Part shown: positions 57,754-64,000 of the stretch, in pieces
Position numbering within the stretch: the stretch's first letter is position 1
Layout: the number at the start of each line of letters is the position of its first letter
NCBI RefSeq assembly: GCF_005145025.1
Contig: NZ_CP039695.1
Location: 2,351,501-2,415,500, forward strand
DNA: 64,000 nucleotides
Direction of reading: 5' to 3'
Source: Novosphingobium sp. EMRT-2
GTDB lineage: Bacteria > Pseudomonadota > Alphaproteobacteria > Sphingomonadales > Sphingomonadaceae
Made by a program: the position numbers and the translations under genes
The notes under the pieces: model-generated
Seen by the model: the letters and a program-made list of their open reading frames with translations, nothing else
The model's database searches: none
Told to the model about the DNA's origin: nothing

Positions 57754-58716
57754 TTAAACGCCCAGCTTGCCGCGCGGGTTCCGGGTGTCCTGCCATCCTG
57801 CGAGCCGGGTCTGGAGATCGGCGCCCAGCTCGCCGTCGGCGGGCGGGAGGTCGATCTGCAGCGTCACCAGCTGATCGCCGCGCGTGCCGTCCTTGCGGGT
57901 AAAACCCCTGCCCTTCAGCCGCAGCGTGCGGCCGCTGCTGCTGCCGGGCGCGACGGTGAGCATCACCGGGCCATCCACGGTCGGCACCTTCACCTTGCCG
58001 CCGTTGACTGCCTCGTCGAGCGTGACCGGCAGGTCGAGCCGGATGTTGTCGCCATCGCGCTCGTAGAACGGGTGGCTGCCCACCTCGATCGTCACGATCG
58101 CGTCGCCGGCGCCACCGGGGCCTTGTTCGCCCTTGCCGGGAATGCGCACCTGCTGGCCGCTTTCCACGCCCGCGGGCAGCTTGAGGTCGATGGTCTTGCC
58201 GTCTGACAGGGTGATGCGCTGGCTGGCCCGGCTGGCGGCGTCGGTGAACGAGACCTGCAGCCGGTAGCCGACGTTGGCGCCCTTGGGCGGCGGGCCACGC
58301 CGCGCGCCGCCGAAGCCGCCGAAACCGCCACCGCCGCCGGGCTGGCCGCCGCGCCCGCCGAACAGGCCCTCGAAGATGTCGCCGATATCGATGCCCTCGG
58401 CACCGGCGCCCTCGAAGCCGCCCGAATGGCGATAGCCGTGCTGCGCCCCGCCAAAGCCGCCGCCCGCGCCGCCGAAGCCGAAGGGGCTGGTGGGATTGCC
58501 CTCCGCGTCGATCTCGCCCCGGTCGAACTGGGCGCGCTTGTCCTCGTCGGACAGGAGGTCATAGGCCTGCGTCACCTCGGCAAACCGTTCGGCCGCCTTG
58601 GGATTGTCCTTGTTCCGGTCCGGATGGAGTTCCTTGGCAAGCTTGCGGTACGCGGATTTCACGTCCTTTTCGCTCGCGCTGCGGTTTACGCCAAGAATGG
58701 AATAGGGATCTGCCAT
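57754..58716 (-). CDS. DnaJ C-terminal domain protein (CbpA-like co-chaperone)
   Basis: A 320-residue class II J-protein. The J domain (1-68) has the HPD tripeptide in AKELHPDRNKD, a Gly/Phe-rich linker runs to about 145, and the two-lobed substrate-binding C-terminal domain completes the protein. The DnaJ zinc centre is absent. It stimulates DnaK and may bind DNA or unfolded proteins. It leads the operon with yihY and fabI. Confidence 0.93.
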   Translation of the reverse strand: MADPYSILGVNRSASEKDVKSAYRKLAKELHPDRNKDNPKAAERFAEVTQAYDLLSDEDKRAQFDRGEIDAEGNPTSPFGFGGAGGGFGGAQHGYRHSGGFEGAGAEGIDIGDIFEGLFGGRGGQPGGGGGFGGFGGARRGPPPKGANVGYRLQVSFTDAASRASQRITLSDGKTIDLKLPAGVESGQQVRIPGKGEQGPGGAGDAIVTIEVGSHPFYERDGDNIRLDLPVTLDEAVNGGKVKVPTVDGPVMLTVAPGSSSGRTLRLKGRGFTRKDGTRGDQLVTLQIDLPPADGELGADLQTRLAGWQDTRNPRGKLGV

Positions 58717-58752
58717 GGTTCCCTAGCTAGGCGGCGTGGACCAATTCCGCAA

Positions 58753-58790
58753 CGCCGCAAGCGGCGCTTTCCTACCGCACGGGGGTAGGA
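58753..58790. promoter_or_regulatory. Two adjacent palindromes in a divergent promoter region
   Basis: CGCCGC-AA-GCGGCG (58753-58766) and TCCTACC-N7-GGTAGGA (58770-58790) lie side by side in the 208-base gap between the dnaJ-like gene and pdxH. They may be operator sites or small terminators. Confidence 0.3.
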
Positions 58791-58924
58791 TAGGCGGTGT
58801 GCATGAACCTTGATCCCCGTCATGGCCATCCCGCGCCTTGCCAGCCTAACATGAGCGTGTCCGAAGCGGGCGACCGTTTGCCTCTGGACCGTGTCAACTT
58901 TGTCAACTTCGTCAGGAAAATGCC

Positions 58925-59536
58925 GTGAAACCTGAACAAGCGCGCGATGCCATCCCCCATGCCGATCCGTTCGCCATCTTCGAGGAATGGTTCGCGCAGG
59001 CGCGGGCCAGCGAGCCCAACGATCCCAACGCCATGGCGCTCGCCACCGCGACGCCCGAAGGCGTGCCGTCGGTGCGGATGGTGCTGCTGAAAGGGCATGG
59101 GCCGGATGGCTTCGTGTTCTACACCAACTTCCACAGCCGCAAGGGCGGCGAACTGGCCGCGAACCGGCACGTCGCGCTGCTGTTCCACTGGAAATCGCTG
59201 CGCCGGCAGATTCGCGTCGAAGGCACCATCACCGAAGTGACGGCGGCCGAGGCGGACGCCTATTTCGCCAGCCGGCATCCCGAATCGCGGCTGGGTTCGG
59301 CCGCCTCGGACCAGTCGCGCCCGCTCGATTCGCGGCAGACCTACCTTGACCGGGTGGACGCCCTGCGCGCGCAATACCCGGACGGAGAGGTCACGCGGCC
59401 GGTGCACTGGTCCGGCTATCGCGTGAAGCCCGCCGCCATCGAGTTCTGGCAGGACCGCGACCATCGCCTGCACGAACGCCGCCGCTTCGTGACCGATGGC
59501 GCCGGCGGCTGGACCAGCACGCTGCTTTACCCGTAA
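58925..59536 (+). CDS. pdxH: Pyridoxamine 5'-phosphate oxidase
   Basis: A 203-residue FMN enzyme making pyridoxal phosphate. It has PNDPNAMALATATPEGVPSV, MVLLKGHGPDGFVFYTNFHS, the FMN-binding ALLFHWKSLRRQIRVEG and the C-terminal WSGYRVKPAAIEFWQ. The start is GTG at 58925 after AGGA. It is followed ten bases later by a cation transporter gene. Confidence 0.95.
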   Translation: MKPEQARDAIPHADPFAIFEEWFAQARASEPNDPNAMALATATPEGVPSVRMVLLKGHGPDGFVFYTNFHSRKGGELAANRHVALLFHWKSLRRQIRVEGTITEVTAAEADAYFASRHPESRLGSAASDQSRPLDSRQTYLDRVDALRAQYPDGEVTRPVHWSGYRVKPAAIEFWQDRDHRLHERRRFVTDGAGGWTSTLLYP

Positions 59537-59546
59537 AGCGAATGGC

Positions 59547-60539
59547 ATGAGCGCGATCCCCTCCGATCTCAACCGGCGCGCGGCGATGGCCAGCATGGCC
59601 GTGGCGACGCTGCTGGCCGGCCTGAAACTGTGGGCGGTGATCTCCACGCATTCGACCGCGATGCTGGGAAGCCTGGCCGATACCGGGCTGGACCTGGTGG
59701 CCAGCGCCGCCACGCTGCTGGGGGTATGGGTCGCGGCGCAGCCGGCCGATCACAACCACCGCTTCGGGCACGGCAAGGCCGAAGCGCTGGCGGCGATGTT
59801 CCAGGTCGTGCTGATCTCGATCTCGGCGCTGGGCCTGGCCTGGCGCGCGGTGGGGCAGTTCCTGGGCGGAGAGCGGGTGGCAGAGGCCGAATCGGGCGTG
59901 ATCGTCTCGGTTGTGGCGATGGTGGCCACGGTGGCGCTGCTTGCCTATCAGCGACATGTGATCCGCCAGACCGGCAGCCTCGCGATCAGCACCGACAACG
60001 TCCACTACAAATCGGACCTGTTTCTCAATCTCGCGGTGATCGCCGCGCTCGTACTCGATCATTACTTCGCGCTGGCCGGCGTCGATGCGGTCTTCGCGTT
60101 CGGCATCGCGCTGTGGCTGGGCTGGGGCGCGTGGGGCGCTTCGCAGGAAGCCATCGAGCAGCTGATGGACCACGAATGGCCGCTTGAAAAGCGCGAACGG
60201 TTCCTCGAGGTTGTGGCGCGGCATCCCGAACTCAAGGGCCTGCACGATCTGCGCACGCGCACCAGCGGAAATCGCGATTTCGTGCAGTTCCACGTCTGGG
60301 TGGACGGCAAGATGACCGTGACCGAGGCGCACCGCGTGATGGACGAGATCGAGGAAAAGCTGATGGAGGCCTTCCCCGGTGTGGAAGTGTTGATTCACCC
60401 CGATCCCGAAGGCCTGGTGAACGAGGCGCCGCTGGGCGCGCGCGATCTTCTCGCGCCGGGGCCGGACGGGGAAAGCCCGGCGCTGGCGGTGCAGGGCGCT
60501 CCCGCCCAAGCATTGCCAGCGGGGGGACTTTCTACCTGA
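59547..60539 (+). CDS. Cation diffusion facilitator family transporter
   Basis: A 330-residue membrane protein with six helices. The metal-site residues are visible in SLADTGLDLVASAA, the histidine-rich DHNHRFGHGKAEALAA loop and STDNVHYKSDLFLNLAV, followed by a cytoplasmic ferredoxin-like domain. CDF proteins export zinc, iron, cobalt or manganese in exchange for protons. Its stop overlaps the convergent serine hydrolase gene by eight bases. Confidence 0.93.
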   Translation: MSAIPSDLNRRAAMASMAVATLLAGLKLWAVISTHSTAMLGSLADTGLDLVASAATLLGVWVAAQPADHNHRFGHGKAEALAAMFQVVLISISALGLAWRAVGQFLGGERVAEAESGVIVSVVAMVATVALLAYQRHVIRQTGSLAISTDNVHYKSDLFLNLAVIAALVLDHYFALAGVDAVFAFGIALWLGWGAWGASQEAIEQLMDHEWPLEKRERFLEVVARHPELKGLHDLRTRTSGNRDFVQFHVWVDGKMTVTEAHRVMDEIEEKLMEAFPGVEVLIHPDPEGLVNEAPLGARDLLAPGPDGESPALAVQGAPAQALPAGGLST

Positions 60540-61665
60540 ACGTGCCCACGATGTCGGCAAGGTGGCCGGTCACCGCGCCCAGCTTGTCGTCGGGTGTCTT
60601 GCCGAGGCGCACCACCACCAGCTTGCGGCTGGGCGAAACCAGCACGTACTGGCCAAGGTGGCCGATGCAGGCGAACAGGTCCTTCGGGCCGCGATCGGGG
60701 AACAGCGCGGGCCGGTCCTTGCCGCTGGGCGTGCGGTTCAGCCAGATCTGCGCGCCGTATTGCGCCTGACGGGGCGATGGCGTGGTCATGAAGTCGATCC
60801 ACTGGCGCGGGATGATCTGCGCCCCGCGCACCGATCCCTTGTTGCGCAGGAACTCGCCGAACCGCGCCCAGTCGCGCGCGGTGCCGTGGATCAGCGATCC
60901 GCCGATCAGCGTGCCCGCCGCGTCGAATTCCGGCAGCATCGAGCGCATCCCCGCCGGTTCGAACAGGCGCGTGCGCAGGTATTCGGCCACGGCGCGGCGG
61001 CGATGCTCGGCATCGGGCACGGGCGCCAGCGCGCGCGCGGCCAGATCGGACAGGATCACGCTGGTCGCGGTAGAATAGCGGAAGGTCTTGCCCGGTTCGC
61101 TGTCGAGCGGCTGGTCCTCGGCATAGCGCGCCATGTCGTCGCGCCCGTCGAGGAACAGCATCCGCACCTCGTCGGACCGATAGACGGGATCGCCCGCCTC
61201 GACGTGCTTGAGGCCTGAGCGCATCTGGAGAAGCTGCCGCAGCGTGATCTCCCCGCGCGGATCGCCGGGGCGCTGCCAGGCAGGGACGGGCGCCGATTCG
61301 TTGAGGCGCAGCCGTCCGTCCGAGACGAGCATGCCGATCATCACGCCGGTGATCGACTTGGCCATCGACCAGCTCACGAAGCGGGTGTTCTCGTGGTAGC
61401 CGGGGGCATAGCGTTCGGCCACGATCCGTCCACCGCGCATGACGATCACCGCGCGCGTTTCCGAAGCCGCCGCATCGGTGAACAGTGCATCGACCGCGCG
61501 GGCCAGGCCTTCGCGATTCGTTCCCGGTTCCTCGACAACCGCCTTCATCGCGGCGTCTGAAAGCGGCGGGGGCGGCGGTGCGGGCGCTTCCCCGGACCTG
61601 CCGCAGCCGATCAAGGCTGGCACAATCAGCAGGGGCAGGATATGGGACAAGCGCGGGCGGGCCAT
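60532..61665 (-). CDS. Serine hydrolase, beta-lactamase/transpeptidase-like lipoprotein
   Basis: A 377-residue protein with a lipoprotein signal (LPLLIVPALIGC). The class C-type fold carries the SMAK tetrad (SxxK) in FVSWSMAKSITGVMIG near residue 137 and a YST triad-like segment near 235. ASPAMPYP-like D,D-peptidase and esterase members share this fold, so the substrate is open. It is divergent from the small membrane protein gene next door. Confidence 0.9.
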   Translation of the reverse strand: MARPRLSHILPLLIVPALIGCGRSGEAPAPPPPPLSDAAMKAVVEEPGTNREGLARAVDALFTDAAASETRAVIVMRGGRIVAERYAPGYHENTRFVSWSMAKSITGVMIGMLVSDGRLRLNESAPVPAWQRPGDPRGEITLRQLLQMRSGLKHVEAGDPVYRSDEVRMLFLDGRDDMARYAEDQPLDSEPGKTFRYSTATSVILSDLAARALAPVPDAEHRRRAVAEYLRTRLFEPAGMRSMLPEFDAAGTLIGGSLIHGTARDWARFGEFLRNKGSVRGAQIIPRQWIDFMTTPSPRQAQYGAQIWLNRTPSGKDRPALFPDRGPKDLFACIGHLGQYVLVSPSRKLVVVRLGKTPDDKLGAVTGHLADIVGTFR

Positions 61666-61697
61666 GGCGCCAGTCCTTTCCTCCAGATGGCCCGGAC

Positions 61698-62102
61698 ATG
61701 GCAACCGCAAACGCACCTTCTTCCGCAAAGTCCGACCGGAATGGATCGAACCCGGCCGGCTTCCCGGCCAATGGCGCGCCACCGCGCCGGCGACGACGCT
61801 GGCGTCTGATCCTTCCCGTCGTGGCGCTGCTGGTGGCCATCCTCGCCTATTTCTGGCCGGGGATTCATGGATACGCGATTACCGGCGCATCCTATGGCGC
61901 GCGCGTTGGCTGCTCGTGCCGCTATGTCGGCGGGCGCGCGCTCAGCGATTGCCGCAAGGATTTCGAGGCGGGCATGGACATGATCACCCTGTCGGAAGAC
62001 ACGCAGGCGCGCAGCGTGACCGCGCGCTTTCCGCTGCTGGCCCGGCAGACCGCGACGTACCGCGAGGGATCGGGCTGCGTGCTCCAGCCCTGGAACAACT
62101 GA
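61698..62102 (+). CDS. Small single-pass membrane protein of unknown function
   Basis: A 134-residue protein. A basic, disordered N-terminus (APPRRRRRW) precedes one transmembrane helix (LILPVVALLVAILAYFW). A periplasmic domain follows with cysteines in VGCSCRYVGGR, SDCRKDF and GSGCVLQPW. The pattern looks conserved but no family is recognised. Its divergence from the serine hydrolase gene suggests a shared theme, which is inference. Confidence 0.72.
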   Translation: MATANAPSSAKSDRNGSNPAGFPANGAPPRRRRRWRLILPVVALLVAILAYFWPGIHGYAITGASYGARVGCSCRYVGGRALSDCRKDFEAGMDMITLSEDTQARSVTARFPLLARQTATYREGSGCVLQPWNN

Positions 62103-62114
62103 TCCGGAACCGCG

Positions 62115-63272
62115 TCAGGCCGCATCCTGCCAGCGGCCGGTTTCGGCGATCCAGCCGCCGCCGACCACCCGATCGCCGGCATAAAGGACCGCCGCCTGCC
62201 CCGGCGCGACGCCGTATTCCGGCTGCAGGAACCGGATGGCGGTGTCCGCACCCTCTCCGAACGGCCCTTCCAGCACTACCGGCACCGGCTTGGCCAGCGA
62301 CCGGACCTTGGCGGTTAGCGGCGTATCCTGCGGCAGGGGTCCGACGCGGTTGGTCTCGACGATTCGCGCGCGGCCGACGGCGAGCATGGCCTTCGGCCCC
62401 ACCAGCACGCGCCGCAGCGGCGCATCGAGCGCGGTGACATAGAGCGGTTCGGGCTGGCCGCCGATCTCCAGCCCGCGCCGCTGGCCGACCGTGTAATGGA
62501 TGATACCGCGATGCTGGCCGAGCACTTCGCCGGTGGCAGCATGGACGATCTCGCCCGGCGCGTCGCCTTCGGGGCGCACCGAACGCACGACGCGCGCGTA
62601 ATCGCCATCGGGAACGAAGCAGATGTCCTGGCTGTCGGGCTTGGCCGCGACGCCGAGGCCCAGTTCGGCGGCGATCCGGCGCGTTTCGGTCTTCGGCAGG
62701 CCGCCCAGCGGAAAGCGCAGGAAGGCGAGCTGCTCCTCGGTGGTGCCATAGAGGAAATAGCTCTGGTCACGCGCGGGATCGAGCGCGCGGCGCAGTTCCG
62801 GCCCCGCCGCGCCGATCACGCGGCGTACGTAATGCCCCGTCGCCAGGCAGTCCGCGCCCAGTTCGCGCGCCATCCGCAACAGGTCGGTGAATTTCGGCCC
62901 CATGTTGCAGCGGATGCAGGGAATCGGCGTGCGACCGGCCAGATAATCGTCGGCGAATCGCTCGACCACGTCCTCGCGAAAGCTGGATTCGTGATCGAAC
63001 ACGTAATGCGCGATGCCCAGCCGGTCGGCCACGGCGCGCGCGTCACGGATGTCGTCACCCGCGCAGCAGGCGCCCTTGCGCCCCGTGGCGGCGCCGTAAT
63101 CATAGAGCTGCAGCGTCACGCCGATCACTTCGGCACCGCTGGCGGCGGCGAGGCCCGCCACGACCGAGCTATCCACGCCGCCCGACATCGCCACGACGAT
63201 CCGCCGCGCGTTCAACGGCTGCGGCAGATCAAAAAAAGTAGCGTAATCGTAAACGGAGGAAAGACTGGCCAT
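62115..63272 (-). CDS. mnmA: tRNA-specific 2-thiouridylase MnmA
   Basis: A 385-residue enzyme that thiolates the wobble uridine of Lys, Glu and Gln tRNAs. The ATP-binding PP-loop is [14 protein letters not shown] near residue 29. The catalytic cysteines are in [11 protein letters not shown] and [32 protein letters not shown] is diagnostic. The ATG at 63272 is used; one 18 bases upstream is possible. Confidence 0.96.
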   Translation of the reverse strand: MASLSSVYDYATFFDLPQPLNARRIVVAMSGGVDSSVVAGLAAASGAEVIGVTLQLYDYGAATGRKGACCAGDDIRDARAVADRLGIAHYVFDHESSFREDVVERFADDYLAGRTPIPCIRCNMGPKFTDLLRMARELGADCLATGHYVRRVIGAAGPELRRALDPARDQSYFLYGTTEEQLAFLRFPLGGLPKTETRRIAAELGLGVAAKPDSQDICFVPDGDYARVVRSVRPEGDAPGEIVHAATGEVLGQHRGIIHYTVGQRRGLEIGGQPEPLYVTALDAPLRRVLVGPKAMLAVGRARIVETNRVGPLPQDTPLTAKVRSLAKPVPVVLEGPFGEGADTAIRFLQPEYGVAPGQAAVLYAGDRVVGGGWIAETGRWQDAA

Positions 63273-63360
63273 GCGCCGTCCCATAAGCACATTTGCGGAG
63301 GGAATGCAGGAAAAATGCGCAATTCCCGGCCGTGCCCCGCCGATGTGCCGGACGATGGCA

Positions 63361-63372
63361 GCAATTAATTGC
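63361..63372. promoter_or_regulatory. Palindrome GCAATTAATTGC upstream of mnmA
   Basis: A perfect 12-bp palindrome lies in the AT-richer gap between divergent mnmA and a small gene. Its role is unknown. Confidence 0.35.
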
Positions 63373-63398
63373 CGCCAGAATGGCTATTCCTAACTCTT

Positions 63399-63417
63399 GG
63401 TAAAGGCGGCCTTTACC
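63399..63417. promoter_or_regulatory. Palindrome GGTAAAGG-CGG-CCTTTACC
   Basis: A perfect 8-bp inverted repeat with a 3-base spacer lies 35 bases before the next plus-strand start. It could be an operator or a small terminator-like hairpin. Confidence 0.4.
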
Positions 63418-63451
63418 GTCCCTTATGACTGCCCGGGGTAGAGACCCGCTC

Positions 63452-63787
63452 ATGGAAATGGGATTCAACGATATCCGGCCACCGGGTGATTCGTGCCTTG
63501 TCGAAAGCGGGGGCCAGGGCGAACGCCTGCGTCCGCTCGGCTGGCACGAACTGTGCGCGCGTCTGGTCGCGGCGCAGGATCTGCGCAAGGCGGTGAAACA
63601 GGCGTTGCCCAGCAGCACCACGCTGCAGGGTGCTGCCAGCTTTCACGGGCTTGCCGCAAGCCTCCTGACGGCCGGCGAAAATACTGAAATTCCCGTTAAC
63701 CCAACCCGTTCAACGAATGGCAAAGCGGAAGGAGGAACATTGCCGGCGAAGCAAACGCCGCCCTCCCCCCCTGTCGAGCCGAGCTGA
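63452..63787 (+). CDS. Small protein of unknown function upstream of sciP
   Basis: A 111-residue frame. It starts MEMGFNDIRPPGDSCLVESG and has a helical middle (GWHELCARLVAAQDLRKAVK) and a low-complexity Pro-rich end. Codon use resembles its neighbours. The ATG at 63452 is favoured over one nine codons upstream. It ends 15 bases before sciP on the same strand, so it may be co-transcribed. It resembles no family I can name. Confidence 0.55.
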   Translation: MEMGFNDIRPPGDSCLVESGGQGERLRPLGWHELCARLVAAQDLRKAVKQALPSSTTLQGAASFHGLAASLLTAGENTEIPVNPTRSTNGKAEGGTLPAKQTPPSPPVEPS

Positions 63788-63802
63788 TCGACGAGTATTG
63801 CC

Positions 63803-64000
63803 ATGATCGAGAACCAGAAAATCAGACCGGCGCAAGTTATCGGACCTCTCGGCGAACCGCTGACGGTCGATAGCCTGCCGCCCCCCAACACCAAGCGCTG
63901 GGTGGTCCGGCGCAAGGCCGAAGTCGTGGCCGCCGTCAATGGCGGGCTGCTGACGATCGACGAAGTGTGCGAACGCTACAGCCTGACGATCGAGGAATTC
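63803..64000 (+). CDS. sciP: CtrA inhibitor SciP (DUF1153), partial at window end
   Basis: The first 66 codons of a protein usually about 90 residues long; the rest is outside the window. The sequence PLTVDSLPPPNTKRWVVRRK, AEVVAAVNGGLLTIDEVC, ERYSLTIEEF is the conserved helix-turn-helix of SciP. In Caulobacter SciP binds CtrA and represses its target genes in early G1. A CtrA-like half site (GTTAACC) lies about 105 bases upstream. Confidence 0.93.
   Translation, partial: MIENQKIRPAQVIGPLGEPLTVDSLPPPNTKRWVVRRKAEVVAAVNGGLLTIDEVCERYSLTIEEF

Noticed and set aside
1..64000. CRISPR arrays, prophage, toxin-antitoxin pairs, riboswitches and rRNA genes
   Set aside because: None seen: no regularly spaced repeats, phage structural genes, antitoxin-like small gene pairs, or TPP, cobalamin or SAM leader signatures. 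The one tRNA (Cys) shows no integrase or duplicated att site beside it.

Overview
The window is a 64 kb piece of chromosome from a GC-rich alphaproteobacterium, most likely a sphingomonad such as Novosphingobium or a close relative. The order-level markers are the EcfG-NepR-PhyR general stress system, the cell-cycle regulators TrcR (DUF1013) and SciP (DUF1153), a DUF1192 protein, a class I PHA synthase with a phasin, a TonB-dependent receptor and LptF/LptG. Most of it is housekeeping core with short intergenic gaps and many overlapping stop/start codons. There is no prophage, CRISPR array or large accessory island; the only mobile DNA is one IS5-type element.

Layout. 1-4.7 kb: acetyltransferase, a membrane/spermidine-synthase fusion, gamma carbonic anhydrase, DUF167 and DUF481. 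4.7-10.6 kb: a Lrp-type regulator, a secreted cyanophycinase and a divergent TonB receptor whose last 21 residues have been cut off by the insertion sequence. 10.6-15.3 kb: YoaK, a barrel-like protein, truncated haemoglobin, and an ATP-dependent ligase with its exonuclease. 15.5-25.5 kb: EF-hand lipoprotein, ClpA, quinone oxidoreductase, TrcR, crotonase, RNB nuclease, tRNA-Cys, LOG protein, ThiD and DUF1272. 25.7-30.4 kb: GlmM, a dicarboxylate-type symporter, Fe superoxide dismutase and an AI-2E-type permease.

30.6-34.5 kb is the general stress response locus: ecfG, the 52-residue anti-sigma factor gene nepR, a CHASE/HWE histidine kinase and the anti-anti-sigma response regulator phyR. Two textbook EcfG promoters (GGAAC-N16-CGTT before nepR, GGAAC-N17-CGTT before phyR) imply autoregulation. 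Just upstream of phyR, on the opposite strand, lies an unannotated candidate small RNA at about 34400-34487: a 5' hairpin with a C-rich loop, a strong Rho-independent terminator and an EcfG-like promoter. Its layout resembles the Caulobacter stress RNA GsrN. It is the most interesting item in the window.

34.6-47 kb: acetyltransferase, fatty acid desaturase, lptFG, a protein with an 18-bp tandem repeat, ClpS, the phasin/PHA synthase pair (the phasin promoter is flanked by TGC-rich operator-like sites), a class I/II aminotransferase, bactofilin and an M23 peptidase. 47-55.8 kb: proA, an aldo/keto reductase, then the nadD-rsfS-rlmH-envC-ctpA series and dsbB-coq7. nadD has no ATG, GTG or TTG start; a CTG with a good ribosome-binding site is the best candidate. 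55.8-64 kb: dnaJ-like/yihY/fabI operon, pdxH, a cation diffusion facilitator, a serine hydrolase, mnmA, and the start of sciP at the window edge.
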